Shown one piece after another: positions 8,200 to 16,572 of a stretch of 64,000 bases of DNA. The notes under the pieces are model-generated. The model searched no databases and had not been told where the DNA came from. It was given only the letters and a program-made list of their open reading frames with translations. Both the position numbers and the translations under genes were made by a program. The DNA lies in contig JBILRW010000005.1 of the NCBI GenBank assembly GCA_044372405.1, positions 1 through 64,000 on the forward strand, read 5' to 3'. The first letter of the stretch is position 1. Each line of letters begins with the position of its first letter. This stretch comes from CANGYM01 sp044372405. Lineage in GTDB: Bacteria > Pseudomonadota > Alphaproteobacteria > JAJTHO01 > CANGYM01.

Positions 8200-8724
8200 C
8201 TAAACACGTTTTGCCAGGGCAATAGCCAGGCGGGATCCTGCCTGAATTACGGCAGAAAGCACGGGATACCCAGGGGCGTCTTGTCCCTGATGATCAGCGG
8301 CGGTGTCGTGGTGTTCGCGTTCTTCCGCCTGAAATTGGACCAGTGTTTCCCGCAGGGGGTCCTCCAGCGGCAGGGCCTGAATTTGTTCCTGGTAATGCTG
8401 ACCAATCACGGTTTCCACGGCCATGGTGCAGGCCATGGCACTTTTAGGGCCCATGGCGGCGGTGATCATGCCCAATAACTGCCCCGCCCCGTACCATAAT
8501 GGAGAAAGGGCCGAGGGACGGACTCTTTCCCGGACGCAGGCTTTTTCAAAAAAATGCAGGTGTTCTTGCTCTTGATCCAGCATATGGCTCAAAACAGGGG
8601 CCGAATCGTGATTTTTTAAAACGCGGAGCTGTCCTTGATAAATGGATCTGGCGCCGTACTCACCGGCCAAGTTGACGCGCAGCATGGAGGCCCGCTCCTG
8701 AAAAGAAGGCGGCCTAGAGGTCAT
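8200..8724 (-). CDS. coq7: Demethoxyubiquinone hydroxylase (COQ7 family)
   Basis: COQ7 is a membrane-associated di-iron monooxygenase that hydroxylates demethoxyubiquinone in ubiquinone synthesis. Iron ligands expected for the family are visible: Glu22 (GEYGA), Glu52/His55 (EQEH), Glu104 (VETVIG) and Glu135/His138 (EREH). Length is 174 residues. The ATG at 8724 (MTSRPPSF) is chosen because it overlaps the rpoZ stop in the pattern ATGACCTCTAG, which suggests translational coupling; a longer frame from 8763 would overlap rpoZ more. Confidence 0.93.
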   Translation of the reverse strand: MTSRPPSFQERASMLRVNLAGEYGARSIYQGQLRVLKNHDSAPVLSHMLDQEQEHLHFFEKACVRERVRPSALSPLWYGAGQLLGMITAAMGPKSAMACTMAVETVIGQHYQEQIQALPLEDPLRETLVQFQAEEREHHDTAADHQGQDAPGYPVLSAVIQAGSRLAIALAKRV

Positions 8725-9103
8725 CCTCAGCACTGTCTGGCAATTCAGCATCGGTGTCGGCAAAATCCTCAGCGTTTAAATCGTCGGTTTCGATCAAAAT
8801 GCTGGCGGCTTTTACGGGGGCCTCTGACTGATCCCCGGCCAAGAGAGCCTCGAGCTCCCCTTCATCCTCAGCCAAAGAAATATTGCGCTGCAGACCTCGA
8901 ATGCAATCTTCACGCAGGGTTTCAACGGACAAATTGTTTTCGCCAATTTCCCGCAACGCCAGGACAGGATTTTTATCATTATCCCGGGGCAATGTGACCA
9001 TGCTGCCCGCAGACAGATCTTTGGCCCGCTGAGCGGCCAACATCACCAATTCAAAACGGTTAGGGACGATATGAATACAATCTTCAACGGTAACGCGGGC
9101 CAT
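8714..9103 (-). CDS. rpoZ: DNA-directed RNA polymerase omega subunit
   Basis: Omega helps assemble and stabilise RNA polymerase. The N-terminal part is typical (MARVTVEDC, then NRFELVMLAAQRAKDL and NPVLALREI). The protein is 129 residues; the second half is an acidic tail rich in Asp and Glu, common in alphaproteobacterial omegas. The start at 9103 is preferred over an upstream ATG because the family begins MARVTVEDC. It overlaps coq7 by 11 bases. Confidence 0.93.
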   Translation of the reverse strand: MARVTVEDCIHIVPNRFELVMLAAQRAKDLSAGSMVTLPRDNDKNPVLALREIGENNLSVETLREDCIRGLQRNISLAEDEGELEALLAGDQSEAPVKAASILIETDDLNAEDFADTDAELPDSAEDDL

Positions 9104-9254
9104 AAAAATGCCTATTCCCAAAAATAAAATCAAAGGACAAGGGTCTGCAAAAGCCTCTTAACATTTGTTCCTTCACAGAGGCATCAATACTAGCAATTCT
9201 TGGAAAAGATTGTCAAATCATTTGTCAATCGGACAGGGTCATTCAATAAACCCG

Positions 9255-9269
9255 GTAAACCCGGTTTAC
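9255..9269. promoter_or_regulatory. Palindromic operator-like site upstream of metE
   Basis: GTAAAC and GTTTAC flank a CCG centre, making a 15-base palindrome. It is embedded in a direct repeat of AAACCCGGT (9248-9256 and 9257-9265). It lies about 250 bases before metE and 45 before a small leader-like frame. A regulator site is plausible; the factor is unknown. Confidence 0.35.
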
Positions 9270-9314
9270 ATTCTGGGAAGAATGGTGTTGAGATGCTCTA
9301 AAAAAGGAGCATTT

Positions 9315-9362
9315 ATGAAAATAATTGAAGGTTTGAAGACGTTGAAGGGCCACCGTGGTTAG
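9315..9362 (+). CDS. Possible 15-residue leader peptide of metE
   Basis: An ATG preceded by a near-perfect Shine-Dalgarno sequence (AAAAAGGAGC, five bases away) opens a 15-codon frame, MKIIEGLKTLKGHRG. The peptide has no methionine run, so classic attenuation is not obvious. The 419 bases between rpoZ and metE hold this frame, the palindrome at 9255-9269, and a stem of TTGATCC with GGATCAA at 9383-9405. No known riboswitch was recognised. Confidence 0.3.
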   Translation: MKIIEGLKTLKGHRG

Positions 9363-9522
9363 GTTATCAGGGCGCTCTGTCCTTGATCCTAAAAAAACGG
9401 ATCAAAAAGTCAAGGGTCTGTCAAGAAAAAAATCATTGCAAAAGCCACCCTCAAAAAAACAAAACGAATTGCATCGCGCGTGCAAACCTTTTAGAATGTC
9501 TTTTTTTTATAAGGACAATGAT

Positions 9523-11823
9523 ATGGTTTTCGCCGCAAATTTAGGATTCCCCCGCGTTGGGGTTCACCGCGAATTGAAATTCGCGCTTGAGTCGTTTTGG
9601 AAAAAGGCATCGTCTTTAGAGGATGTTCTGACTGTTGCCAAGGACCTGCGCGCCCGTCATTGGACGTTACAACGGGATCGGGGGATGGATATCATCCCCG
9701 GCAATGATTTCTCCCTGTATGACCATATGCTGGATATGACCTGTTTGCTGGGCGCCGTGCCCGAGCGTTATGGGTTTAAGGGCGGCCTGGTGGATCATGA
9801 CACCTATTTCGCCATGGCCCGGGGCCGTCAAGAGGATGGCCAGGACGTTGTGGCCATGGAAATGACCAAATGGATGGACACCAATTACCACTATATTGTC
9901 CCTGAACTGACGAAAAAAACCACCTTTGCCCTGTCATCCACAAAAATTTTTGATGAGTATCAAGAGGCCAAAGCCCTGGGGCTGGAAACCCGCCCTGTGC
10001 TGGTGGGGCCGGTGTCCTATTTGTTGCTGTCAAAATCCTATGATGCTGGTTTAAAGCCCTTGGATTTGTTGCCGTCCTTGCTGGAGGTTTACAAAACCAT
10101 TGTTGCCAAACTGAAAACCCTGGGCGTTAAAGCCATTCAGCTGGACGAGCCCTGTTTGGCCACAAACCTGACGTCTGAAGAAAAGACCGCGTTTGAATCC
10201 GCCTATAAAACCCTGGGGTCTTTGGGATTGGATTACACCCTGGCCGTTTATTTCGGGGGCCTGCGGGATAATTTATCGTTGGCGTTATCGCTTCCCAGCG
10301 CTGCGCTGCACGTGGATTTGGTGCGCGGTTCAGAAGACATTGACGCGCTGCTGGCCAGCACCCCCAAGGAAAAAGTTTTGTCCTTGGGCCTGATTGAGGG
10401 CCGCAACATCTGGAAAACCGATTTAACCCGCGCCCTGGCGGTGGCCGAAAAATTCGTGGCCGTCCGCGGCGCGGATAAAATCATCGTGGCCCCCAGCTGC
10501 TCGCTGCTGCACAGCCCCGTGGATTTGGATCAAGAAACCAAGTTGGATGCTGAGGTGAAATCCTGGCTGTCCTTTGCCACGCAAAAATTGACCGAGGTTG
10601 CGTCCCTGCGCGATGCCTTAAACGGTAAAAAAGACGCGGCGTTTTTTGCGGCGAATCAATCAGCGGTGGCGTCACGGCAGACATCCCCCCGGATTCATGA
10701 TTCGGCTGTGAAACAGCGTATTGCGGGGGTGACAGAATCCATGAAAAACCGGAAAAACCCCTTTTCCAAACGCCGTTTGGCCCAAAAGGCGGATTTGAAT
10801 TTGCCGTTATTTCCCACGACAACCATTGGCTCTTTTCCCCAAACGAAGGAAGTCCGTCATGCCCGGGCGGCGTTTAATAAGGGCGAGCTGAACCAGGCCG
10901 CTTACGATCAATTCTTGGGCGAATGTATTCAAAACGCCATGAAAATTCAGGAGGAATTGGACATTGACGTGCCCGTTCACGGTGAATTTGAACGCAATGA
11001 TATGGTGGAATACTTTGGCGAACAGCTCAGCGGTTTTATCTTTACCAAAAACGGCTGGGTGCAAAGTTATGGTTCACGCTGCGTTAAGCCGCCGGTGATT
11101 TTCGGGGATGTGTCCCGCCCCACCCCCATGACGGTCAAATGGACCACCTACGCCCAATCCTTAAGTGATCGTCCGGTGAAGGGAATGCTGACAGGCCCCA
11201 TCACCATTTTGCAGTGGTCTTTTGTGCGGGATGATCAGCCCCGTTCCGTGACGTGCAATCAAATTGCCTTGGCCATTCGGGATGAAGTTATGGATCTGGA
11301 AAAAGCCGGCATCAAGATCATTCAAATTGACGAGCCCGCCATTCGTGAGGGGCTGCCCCTGCGGAAAGAGGATCAGAATCCCTATTTAACCTGGGCCGTG
11401 GGGGCGTTTCGTCTTTCGGCCGCAGGCGTCGAGGACAAAACCCAGATTCACACCCATATGTGTTATTCCGAGTTTAACGACATCATGGATTCCATTGCGG
11501 CCATGGATGCCGATGTGATTTCCATTGAAACGTCGCGCTCGGCCATGGAGCTGCTCTCGGCCTTTACCCATTTCAAATACCCCAACGACATTGGACCCGG
11601 TGTTTACGACATCCACAGCCCCCGTATCCCCAAAACGGAGGAAATGGTGTTTTTATTGCGCAAGGCCCTGGATGTTCTCAATCCTGAACAAATTTGGGTG
11701 AATCCCGATTGTGGTTTGAAAACACGGGGCTGGGCAGAGGTCCTGCCGGCCCTGCAAAACATGGTGGCCGCCACCAAAATTTTGCGTCAAGAACTGGCCG
11801 CCGAGCAAAAGGATGCTGTCTGA
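9523..11823 (+). CDS. metE: Cobalamin-independent methionine synthase
   Basis: MetE transfers a methyl group from methyltetrahydropteroyl-triglutamate to homocysteine, giving methionine without vitamin B12. The 766 residues contain the duplicated barrel structure, starting MVFAANLGFPRVG. The C-terminal catalytic zinc site is present: IHTHMCYS around 643-645 and NPDCGLKTR near 728. The start at 9523 has an AAGGAC ribosome site and matches the family; the open frame upstream to 9355 has a composition unlike the family and is not used. The stop overlaps trmB by 11 bases. A metC-like gene 2 kb further on covers the preceding step. Confidence 0.96.
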   Translation: MVFAANLGFPRVGVHRELKFALESFWKKASSLEDVLTVAKDLRARHWTLQRDRGMDIIPGNDFSLYDHMLDMTCLLGAVPERYGFKGGLVDHDTYFAMARGRQEDGQDVVAMEMTKWMDTNYHYIVPELTKKTTFALSSTKIFDEYQEAKALGLETRPVLVGPVSYLLLSKSYDAGLKPLDLLPSLLEVYKTIVAKLKTLGVKAIQLDEPCLATNLTSEEKTAFESAYKTLGSLGLDYTLAVYFGGLRDNLSLALSLPSAALHVDLVRGSEDIDALLASTPKEKVLSLGLIEGRNIWKTDLTRALAVAEKFVAVRGADKIIVAPSCSLLHSPVDLDQETKLDAEVKSWLSFATQKLTEVASLRDALNGKKDAAFFAANQSAVASRQTSPRIHDSAVKQRIAGVTESMKNRKNPFSKRRLAQKADLNLPLFPTTTIGSFPQTKEVRHARAAFNKGELNQAAYDQFLGECIQNAMKIQEELDIDVPVHGEFERNDMVEYFGEQLSGFIFTKNGWVQSYGSRCVKPPVIFGDVSRPTPMTVKWTTYAQSLSDRPVKGMLTGPITILQWSFVRDDQPRSVTCNQIALAIRDEVMDLEKAGIKIIQIDEPAIREGLPLRKEDQNPYLTWAVGAFRLSAAGVEDKTQIHTHMCYSEFNDIMDSIAAMDADVISIETSRSAMELLSAFTHFKYPNDIGPGVYDIHSPRIPKTEEMVFLLRKALDVLNPEQIWVNPDCGLKTRGWAEVLPALQNMVAATKILRQELAAEQKDAV

Positions 11824-12586
11824 TCGATTGTTTTACGGTCGCCGCCTGGGGAAAGGGTTTTCCCCGGCGGCGGCCACATCGCTAAAGACTCAGGCCAGAG
11901 ATCTTTGTTTTGATGATCCGCGCTCTTTGGTCACGGCCCCCTGTACCCACCGTCTGTTAGAAATTGGTTTTGGTAACGGCGCCCATCTGTTGGCCCAGGC
12001 CATGGCCCATCCTGAAACATTGTGTGTGGGGGTTGAGGCGTATCAAACCGGCTTTACCCTGGCCCTGCGGGAGGCCTATAAAAATAGTTTGCCCAATATA
12101 CGATTGGCCAACAGCGATATTGCGCTGTTGCTGGCGGAGCTTCCCGAGGCCTTTTTTGATCAGATTTTTATCCTGTTTCCGGATCCCTGGCCCAAAACAC
12201 GGCAGCAAAAACGGCGCTTGGTAACGGAGGCTTTTCTCAAACGCTTAAAGCCCACCCTGAAACCCGGTGGTTTTTTGGTGACAGCCACGGATGATGCCCA
12301 TTATGCCCAGCAAATCAGGGATGCCCTTGAATCCGCCATACCCGGGGACTGGCAAATGCCCGAACCCCTGATCCTTACAACCCCCTATCAGCAAAAGGCA
12401 CTGAATGCTGGGCGGGAGATTGTATTGACCAGGCGAGGCCTAACGCCGGCAACTAAACCACATCCGCCAGCAAAAATGACAATTCCAGGGCCTGGGACGC
12501 ATTCAACCGGGGATCACAGTGGGTTTCATAGCGATATTTCAGATCATCTTCACCCAGTTGTTGACCGCCGCCGACACATTCTGTGA
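11813..12586 (+). CDS. trmB: tRNA (guanine-N7)-methyltransferase
   Basis: TrmB methylates G46 of tRNAs using S-adenosylmethionine. The SAM-binding motif LLEIGFGNGAHLL and the family signature ILFPDPWPKTRQQKRRL are clear. The recognisable domain ends at about residue 211 (GREIVLTRRGL). The last 45 or so residues are Pro/His-rich and are encoded antisense to the end of aroG, so the normal stop seems to have been lost. The gene starts inside the last codons of metE (ATGCTGTCTGA), suggesting coupled translation. Confidence 0.93.
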   Translation: MLSDRLFYGRRLGKGFSPAAATSLKTQARDLCFDDPRSLVTAPCTHRLLEIGFGNGAHLLAQAMAHPETLCVGVEAYQTGFTLALREAYKNSLPNIRLANSDIALLLAELPEAFFDQIFILFPDPWPKTRQQKRRLVTEAFLKRLKPTLKPGGFLVTATDDAHYAQQIRDALESAIPGDWQMPEPLILTTPYQQKALNAGREIVLTRRGLTPATKPHPPAKMTIPGPGTHSTGDHSGFHSDISDHLHPVVDRRRHIL

Positions 12587-13802
12587 CGTCTTGTCCGGTC
12601 ATTTCAATATGAACACCGCCGGCATGGGTGCCCATGCGTTTGTGAACAGCGAAAAATTCCGTGACTTCCTGTAAAATCGCATCAAAGGACCGTGTTTTGG
12701 TCCCATCCGTGGTTTTATGGGTGTTGCCGTGCATGGGGTCACAGGACCACACCACCGTTTGACCGCTGGCCTCAATGGCCTCAATCAGGGCGGGTAAATA
12801 GGTTTCCACCTTTCCGGCGCCCATACGGGAAATCAGGACAATGCGTCCCTCTTCGTTATCGGGATTGATGCTTTTCAGAATTTCCACCAACGCCACCGGG
12901 TCCGTTGTGGGACCACATTTAATCCCCACGGGATTGCCAATCCCCCGCATAAAGGCCACGTGGGCATGATCCAGCTGCCGCGTCCGATCCCCAATCCACA
13001 CCATATGGGCCGACGTATCATACCAATCACCGGTTAGACTATCGATGCGGGTCAGGCATTCTTCGTAATGCAGCAACAGGGCCTCATGGGACGTATATAC
13101 CGTTGTTTTTTCAATCTGGGGCACCTGATCTGCTGTCAAACCGCAGGCTTCCATGAAATTCAGGGCCTTGGTGATGCTATCAATGGTGTCCTGGTAACGG
13201 TGCCCCACGGGGGAGGCCGCAACGAAGTCCAAACTCCACCGATTCAATTTATGGACGTTGGCATACCCCCCTTCAGAGAGGGCGCGAATCAGGTTCAGCG
13301 TCGCCGCCGATTGATAATAACAGCGCAGCATACGCTGGGGGTCGGGGTGGCGGGCCTCCGGCGTAAAGTCCATGCCATTGATAATGTCACCGCGATAGGC
13401 AGGCAAGGTCACGCCGTCCAAGGTTTCGGTATCGGCGGAGCGGGGTTTGGCAAACTGTCCCGCCATACGGGCAATTTTCACCACGGGCTTGCCAGAGCTA
13501 TAGGCCAGCACCACGGCCATCTGCAAAATCACCCGCAGCGTATCGCGGATTTTGTTGGCCCCGAATTCGGCAAAGCTTTCGGCGCAATCGCCCCCTTGCA
13601 GCAAAAAGGCCTCCCCCCTGGCCACTTTGGCCAGTTTTTTCTTCAGGGCGCGAACCTCCCCCGCAAACACCAGGGGGGGCATTTTGGACAGTTGCGCCTT
13701 CACCGTTTGCAGGGCATCCTGATTGGGATAGGTGGGGTGTTGCACAATGGGCAACTGTTGCCAGGCATCGGGGGTCCAGGATTCGCGGTGAAAACTACTC
13801 AT
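12453..13802 (-). CDS. aroG: 3-Deoxy-7-phosphoheptulonate synthase, class II
   Basis: This enzyme condenses phosphoenolpyruvate and erythrose 4-phosphate, the first step of the shikimate pathway. The 449-residue protein is of the class II (plant/actinobacterial-like) type: WTPDAWQQLPIVQHPTYPN at the start, FLLQGGDCAESF, YTSHEALLLHYEE, and WSCDPMHGNTHKTTDG near the C-terminus. It is unrelated in sequence to class I AroF/G/H. Its last 134 bases are overlapped by trmB on the other strand. Confidence 0.95.
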   Translation of the reverse strand: MSSFHRESWTPDAWQQLPIVQHPTYPNQDALQTVKAQLSKMPPLVFAGEVRALKKKLAKVARGEAFLLQGGDCAESFAEFGANKIRDTLRVILQMAVVLAYSSGKPVVKIARMAGQFAKPRSADTETLDGVTLPAYRGDIINGMDFTPEARHPDPQRMLRCYYQSAATLNLIRALSEGGYANVHKLNRWSLDFVAASPVGHRYQDTIDSITKALNFMEACGLTADQVPQIEKTTVYTSHEALLLHYEECLTRIDSLTGDWYDTSAHMVWIGDRTRQLDHAHVAFMRGIGNPVGIKCGPTTDPVALVEILKSINPDNEEGRIVLISRMGAGKVETYLPALIEAIEASGQTVVWSCDPMHGNTHKTTDGTKTRSFDAILQEVTEFFAVHKRMGTHAGGVHIEMTGQDVTECVGGGQQLGEDDLKYRYETHCDPRLNASQALELSFLLADVV

Positions 13803-13899
13803 AACCTTAAAAACATGATAATTTAAAGAGAAGTATGATAACGCTTTTCCCCGAAGAAGGCAAATTTAAGACAACACAAAGTTAAGAGCACGTAACATT

Positions 13900-15045
13900 A
13901 TGCCCCATATCAAAACGCACCTGGCACAATCCACCCCTGGTTTTGATCCCACTACGGGGTCCATCGTCCCCCCCCTTTACCCCTCAGCCACCTTTGCCCG
14001 CCAACCCACCGATATGGGGTATGAACCCGGCCGGGTCTATGGTCGCCCAGACAATCCCACCTATCTGGACGTGGAACGCTTGATCACCCTGCTGGAGGGG
14101 GGCTTTGAAACGGCCCTTTATGCCTCGGGCATGGCGGCCTGCAGCGCGGTTTTGCTGGCGCAAAAGCCAGGGGCCCATTTTGTTGTACCAAAGACATTAT
14201 ATGTCGGACTGTCCAACTGGTTTTTGGAATGGGCGGGCACGTGGGGTTATCACGTTCGGGTTTATGATAATGCGGACCTTCAGGATTTATCCCGCGTGGC
14301 CGCCGCCGGCCCCACCGATATGATTTGGGTGGAAACCCCGTCCAATCCCATGATGGACATCACGGACATTCGGGCGGCCAAGGTCGTCGCCGATGGGTGC
14401 GGCGCTCTTTTGGTTGTTGATAATACGGTACCCACACCGTTATTGACGCAACCCCTCAGCCTGGGCGCTGATTTTGTTGTGCATTCGTGTTCCAAGGCCC
14501 TCAACGGACACCACGATGTCATCGCAGGGGCGGTGATCGCCCGGGAAGACAGCCCCCGCTGGCAAACCATCAAAAAACTCCGCGGCACATTGGGGGGCGT
14601 TTTGGGCCCGTTTGAGGCTTGGTTATTATTAAGGGGCCTGAAAACCCTACACCTGCGCGTGCCCGTCAGCTGCGATAACACACTGGCCCTGGCCCTGGCC
14701 GTGCAGCATCATCCGGCGGTGGAGGGGGTTTTGTATCCGGGCCTTTCCTCCCACCCAGGCCACGATACGGCGCGGGTTCAGATGAAAGGCCGTTATGGGG
14801 CGCTGATGTCGATCTTGGTGCGCGGCGGGGCCCCTGGGGCTTTGTCTGTGGTGAAGGCATTAAAGGTCTTTAAAGTGGCAACATCCCTGGGTGGCACCGA
14901 AAGTTTGATTGAACACCGCGCCACGGTGGAGGATTATAAACTCACCACGCCCCCCAACCTGCTGAGGATTTCCGTGGGGATTGAGGATATTCGGGACCTA
15001 ATCACGGATTTAACCGGGGCCCTGGATCGGGCGGCGGCGGGGTAA
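13900..15045 (+). CDS. metC: Cystathionine beta-lyase-type PLP enzyme
   Basis: A member of the Cys/Met-metabolism PLP-dependent family (381 residues). Family motifs include YGRPDNPTYLDVE, the SGMAA loop, VETPSNPMMDITDI and VVDNTVPTPLL; the PLP lysine lies in HSCSKALNGHHD. The C-terminal TSLGGTESLIEHRAT stretch, with a preserved substrate-binding region, fits cystathionine beta-lyase or gamma-synthase. Nearness to metE favours a role in homocysteine supply. Which transsulfuration activity it has cannot be decided by eye. Confidence 0.85.
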   Translation: MPHIKTHLAQSTPGFDPTTGSIVPPLYPSATFARQPTDMGYEPGRVYGRPDNPTYLDVERLITLLEGGFETALYASGMAACSAVLLAQKPGAHFVVPKTLYVGLSNWFLEWAGTWGYHVRVYDNADLQDLSRVAAAGPTDMIWVETPSNPMMDITDIRAAKVVADGCGALLVVDNTVPTPLLTQPLSLGADFVVHSCSKALNGHHDVIAGAVIAREDSPRWQTIKKLRGTLGGVLGPFEAWLLLRGLKTLHLRVPVSCDNTLALALAVQHHPAVEGVLYPGLSSHPGHDTARVQMKGRYGALMSILVRGGAPGALSVVKALKVFKVATSLGGTESLIEHRATVEDYKLTTPPNLLRISVGIEDIRDLITDLTGALDRAAAG

Positions 15046-15202
15046 GGGACCCATAAACGGTACGGCCCACCCCTGTTGCCTTTTCCACAAAGGGGGCAAA
15101 CATATCCTTAATCAGGGTTTGGGCCTCTTTCGGGGCCTTGGCATAAGATCCCGCGTTCAGATGCGGCTGGGGGTCGTATTCCGCCTGCGCTTCTGCAGCC
15201 AT
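15002..15202 (-). pseudogene. C-terminal remnant of a DJ-1/PfpI-family protein
   Basis: The 66-residue frame starts MAAEAQAEYDPQPHLNAGS and continues AKAPKEAQTLIKDMF. An EYDPQPPF-x-G-x-P-x-KAP stretch is, to my recollection, typical of the C-terminal end of DJ-1/PfpI proteins of about 200 residues, whose nucleophilic elbow would lie far upstream. That upstream part is replaced by the PepSY gene, with which this frame overlaps by 46 bases; at the other end it overlaps metC. Codon use looks coding, so it appears to be a broken gene at the edge of an insertion. Confidence 0.45.
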
Positions 15203-16572
15203 AACCCAATCCCGCTCATCACGATAATCAATGTCGCAACCCCCGCTAAAATACCATCCCGTTGTGTTTGTGAGATACTCAGCAGTTTATCCAGAAACTG
15301 CCCCTTGTGCAGATTACTGAAGCTCCACAATTCGATTGTATCCAAAGGAGAGACACGCGCCGCCACCACGCCTGCTTTGGCATCGACAAACACCAGTCCA
15401 TTGGGCGTTTCCACCCGCCATACGGGCAGGCGTTTGTTGGCAAACCCATATTCAGGGCTGAACATGGGTAGCAAGGTGGGGGTGCCTGTTGTGTTTTCTG
15501 CGATTGCTAAAGCAATATCCGTATCGGTAAACGGTACAGCCTCGCCGCCATGCACCGTGAAATAGGCTGTTTTTGTTTGTGGTGTATTGCCCCTGTGATG
15601 CGCGTGCGGGTTTGGTGCTGCGTTGGGAGTGCTAGGCAATGCCATTTCCACCCGCCACAGCAACCCTTTGGGCGTGTTACTAAGGCGGACATCCTTTGCA
15701 ATGATCACGCCATCTGGCAACGATTGCACCGAAGCACTATCCAACAGGCGCACGTTGGCAATCTCCGCTTTTTTAGCAGTGCCTTGCACCCACAAATGAA
15801 ACAACCCACTGCCCGCAAAGGCCAACACGGGCAGCCACACCACCCATGCCAAACGGCGATGCAGCCCACGTCCACCCTTGGGCATTTTCGGACGTTTGAG
15901 TTTCCATAACAAAGCAATCCCCAAACACGCCATGGCAAGAATCACCAGCATAGCGCAGGTGATCATCCCAAGGCGCACGCCCTCAACACTGCCTTCTAAA
16001 AACTTCAACGTGTGGATATTCTGAAATAACCAGAGCAGCGTTTGTTTATAAGGCGTATTGATGCTGCCCAGTTTGTCTTCGCCCGTATCGACATAAACAA
16101 CAAGCCCATCGGGGCGATCAAACGCGACTCGCCACACGGGCAGGTATTTGTTAATTGACGGATAGTTTTTATCAAAGGCTGTTTGTCGTGTTGCCGATAC
16201 AACTTTGGCGGTTTTTTCACCGCTGTAATGCCGTGCTAATGCCTCAGCACGCGCAACATCGGCATTAGGTAACACTACCCCTGTCTGCGCATTGTAATAC
16301 AGCCGCTCTGGTTGCTTTAACAACGTGAGTTGATAGGCGGGCTTCCCGTCAACAGACACAATCCTGATAGCGGTGACGTTCTGAACAGGCAGGAAGGATG
16401 GAGCTTTCGCCCCCTGCAGCACCACGGATTCAACCGGCGGCCTAAACGCCACGGGCTTAATCCCCGTAAAGGACAGCAACGGATGGATCAGCCCCGATGC
16501 CGCCCATAGGATCATGCAAACGCCCGCAAGTACACCAAGACGCACGTGCCATTTGTATAAAATTGCTAACAT
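15157..16572 (-). CDS. PepSY-associated membrane protein
   Basis: The 471-residue protein has four clear membrane segments: near residues 12-33, about 203-225, about 243-263, and at the C-terminal end (TLIIVMSGIGLWLQ). This is the layout of PepSY_TM proteins, with periplasmic PepSY-like repeats between helices (for example PAYQLTLLKQPERLYYNAQTG). Such proteins occur beside TonB-dependent receptors and are thought to help reduce or import metal siderophores. Its start overlaps the receptor stop in a TAATG arrangement, so the two are translated together. Confidence 0.88.
   Translation of the reverse strand: MLAILYKWHVRLGVLAGVCMILWAASGLIHPLLSFTGIKPVAFRPPVESVVLQGAKAPSFLPVQNVTAIRIVSVDGKPAYQLTLLKQPERLYYNAQTGVVLPNADVARAEALARHYSGEKTAKVVSATRQTAFDKNYPSINKYLPVWRVAFDRPDGLVVYVDTGEDKLGSINTPYKQTLLWLFQNIHTLKFLEGSVEGVRLGMITCAMLVILAMACLGIALLWKLKRPKMPKGGRGLHRRLAWVVWLPVLAFAGSGLFHLWVQGTAKKAEIANVRLLDSASVQSLPDGVIIAKDVRLSNTPKGLLWRVEMALPSTPNAAPNPHAHHRGNTPQTKTAYFTVHGGEAVPFTDTDIALAIAENTTGTPTLLPMFSPEYGFANKRLPVWRVETPNGLVFVDAKAGVVAARVSPLDTIELWSFSNLHKGQFLDKLLSISQTQRDGILAGVATLIIVMSGIGLWLQKRRRNTTPSRI

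Noticed and set aside
9383..9405. Stem-loop before metE as a terminator or attenuator
   Set aside because: The 7-bp stem has an A-rich loop and is followed by A, not T. It could be structure, but a terminator call is not justified.
9355..9522. N-terminal extension of metE by 56 codons
   Set aside because: The residues are Lys/Ser-rich and not part of the MetE family; the ATG at 9523 has a ribosome site and the family-like start.
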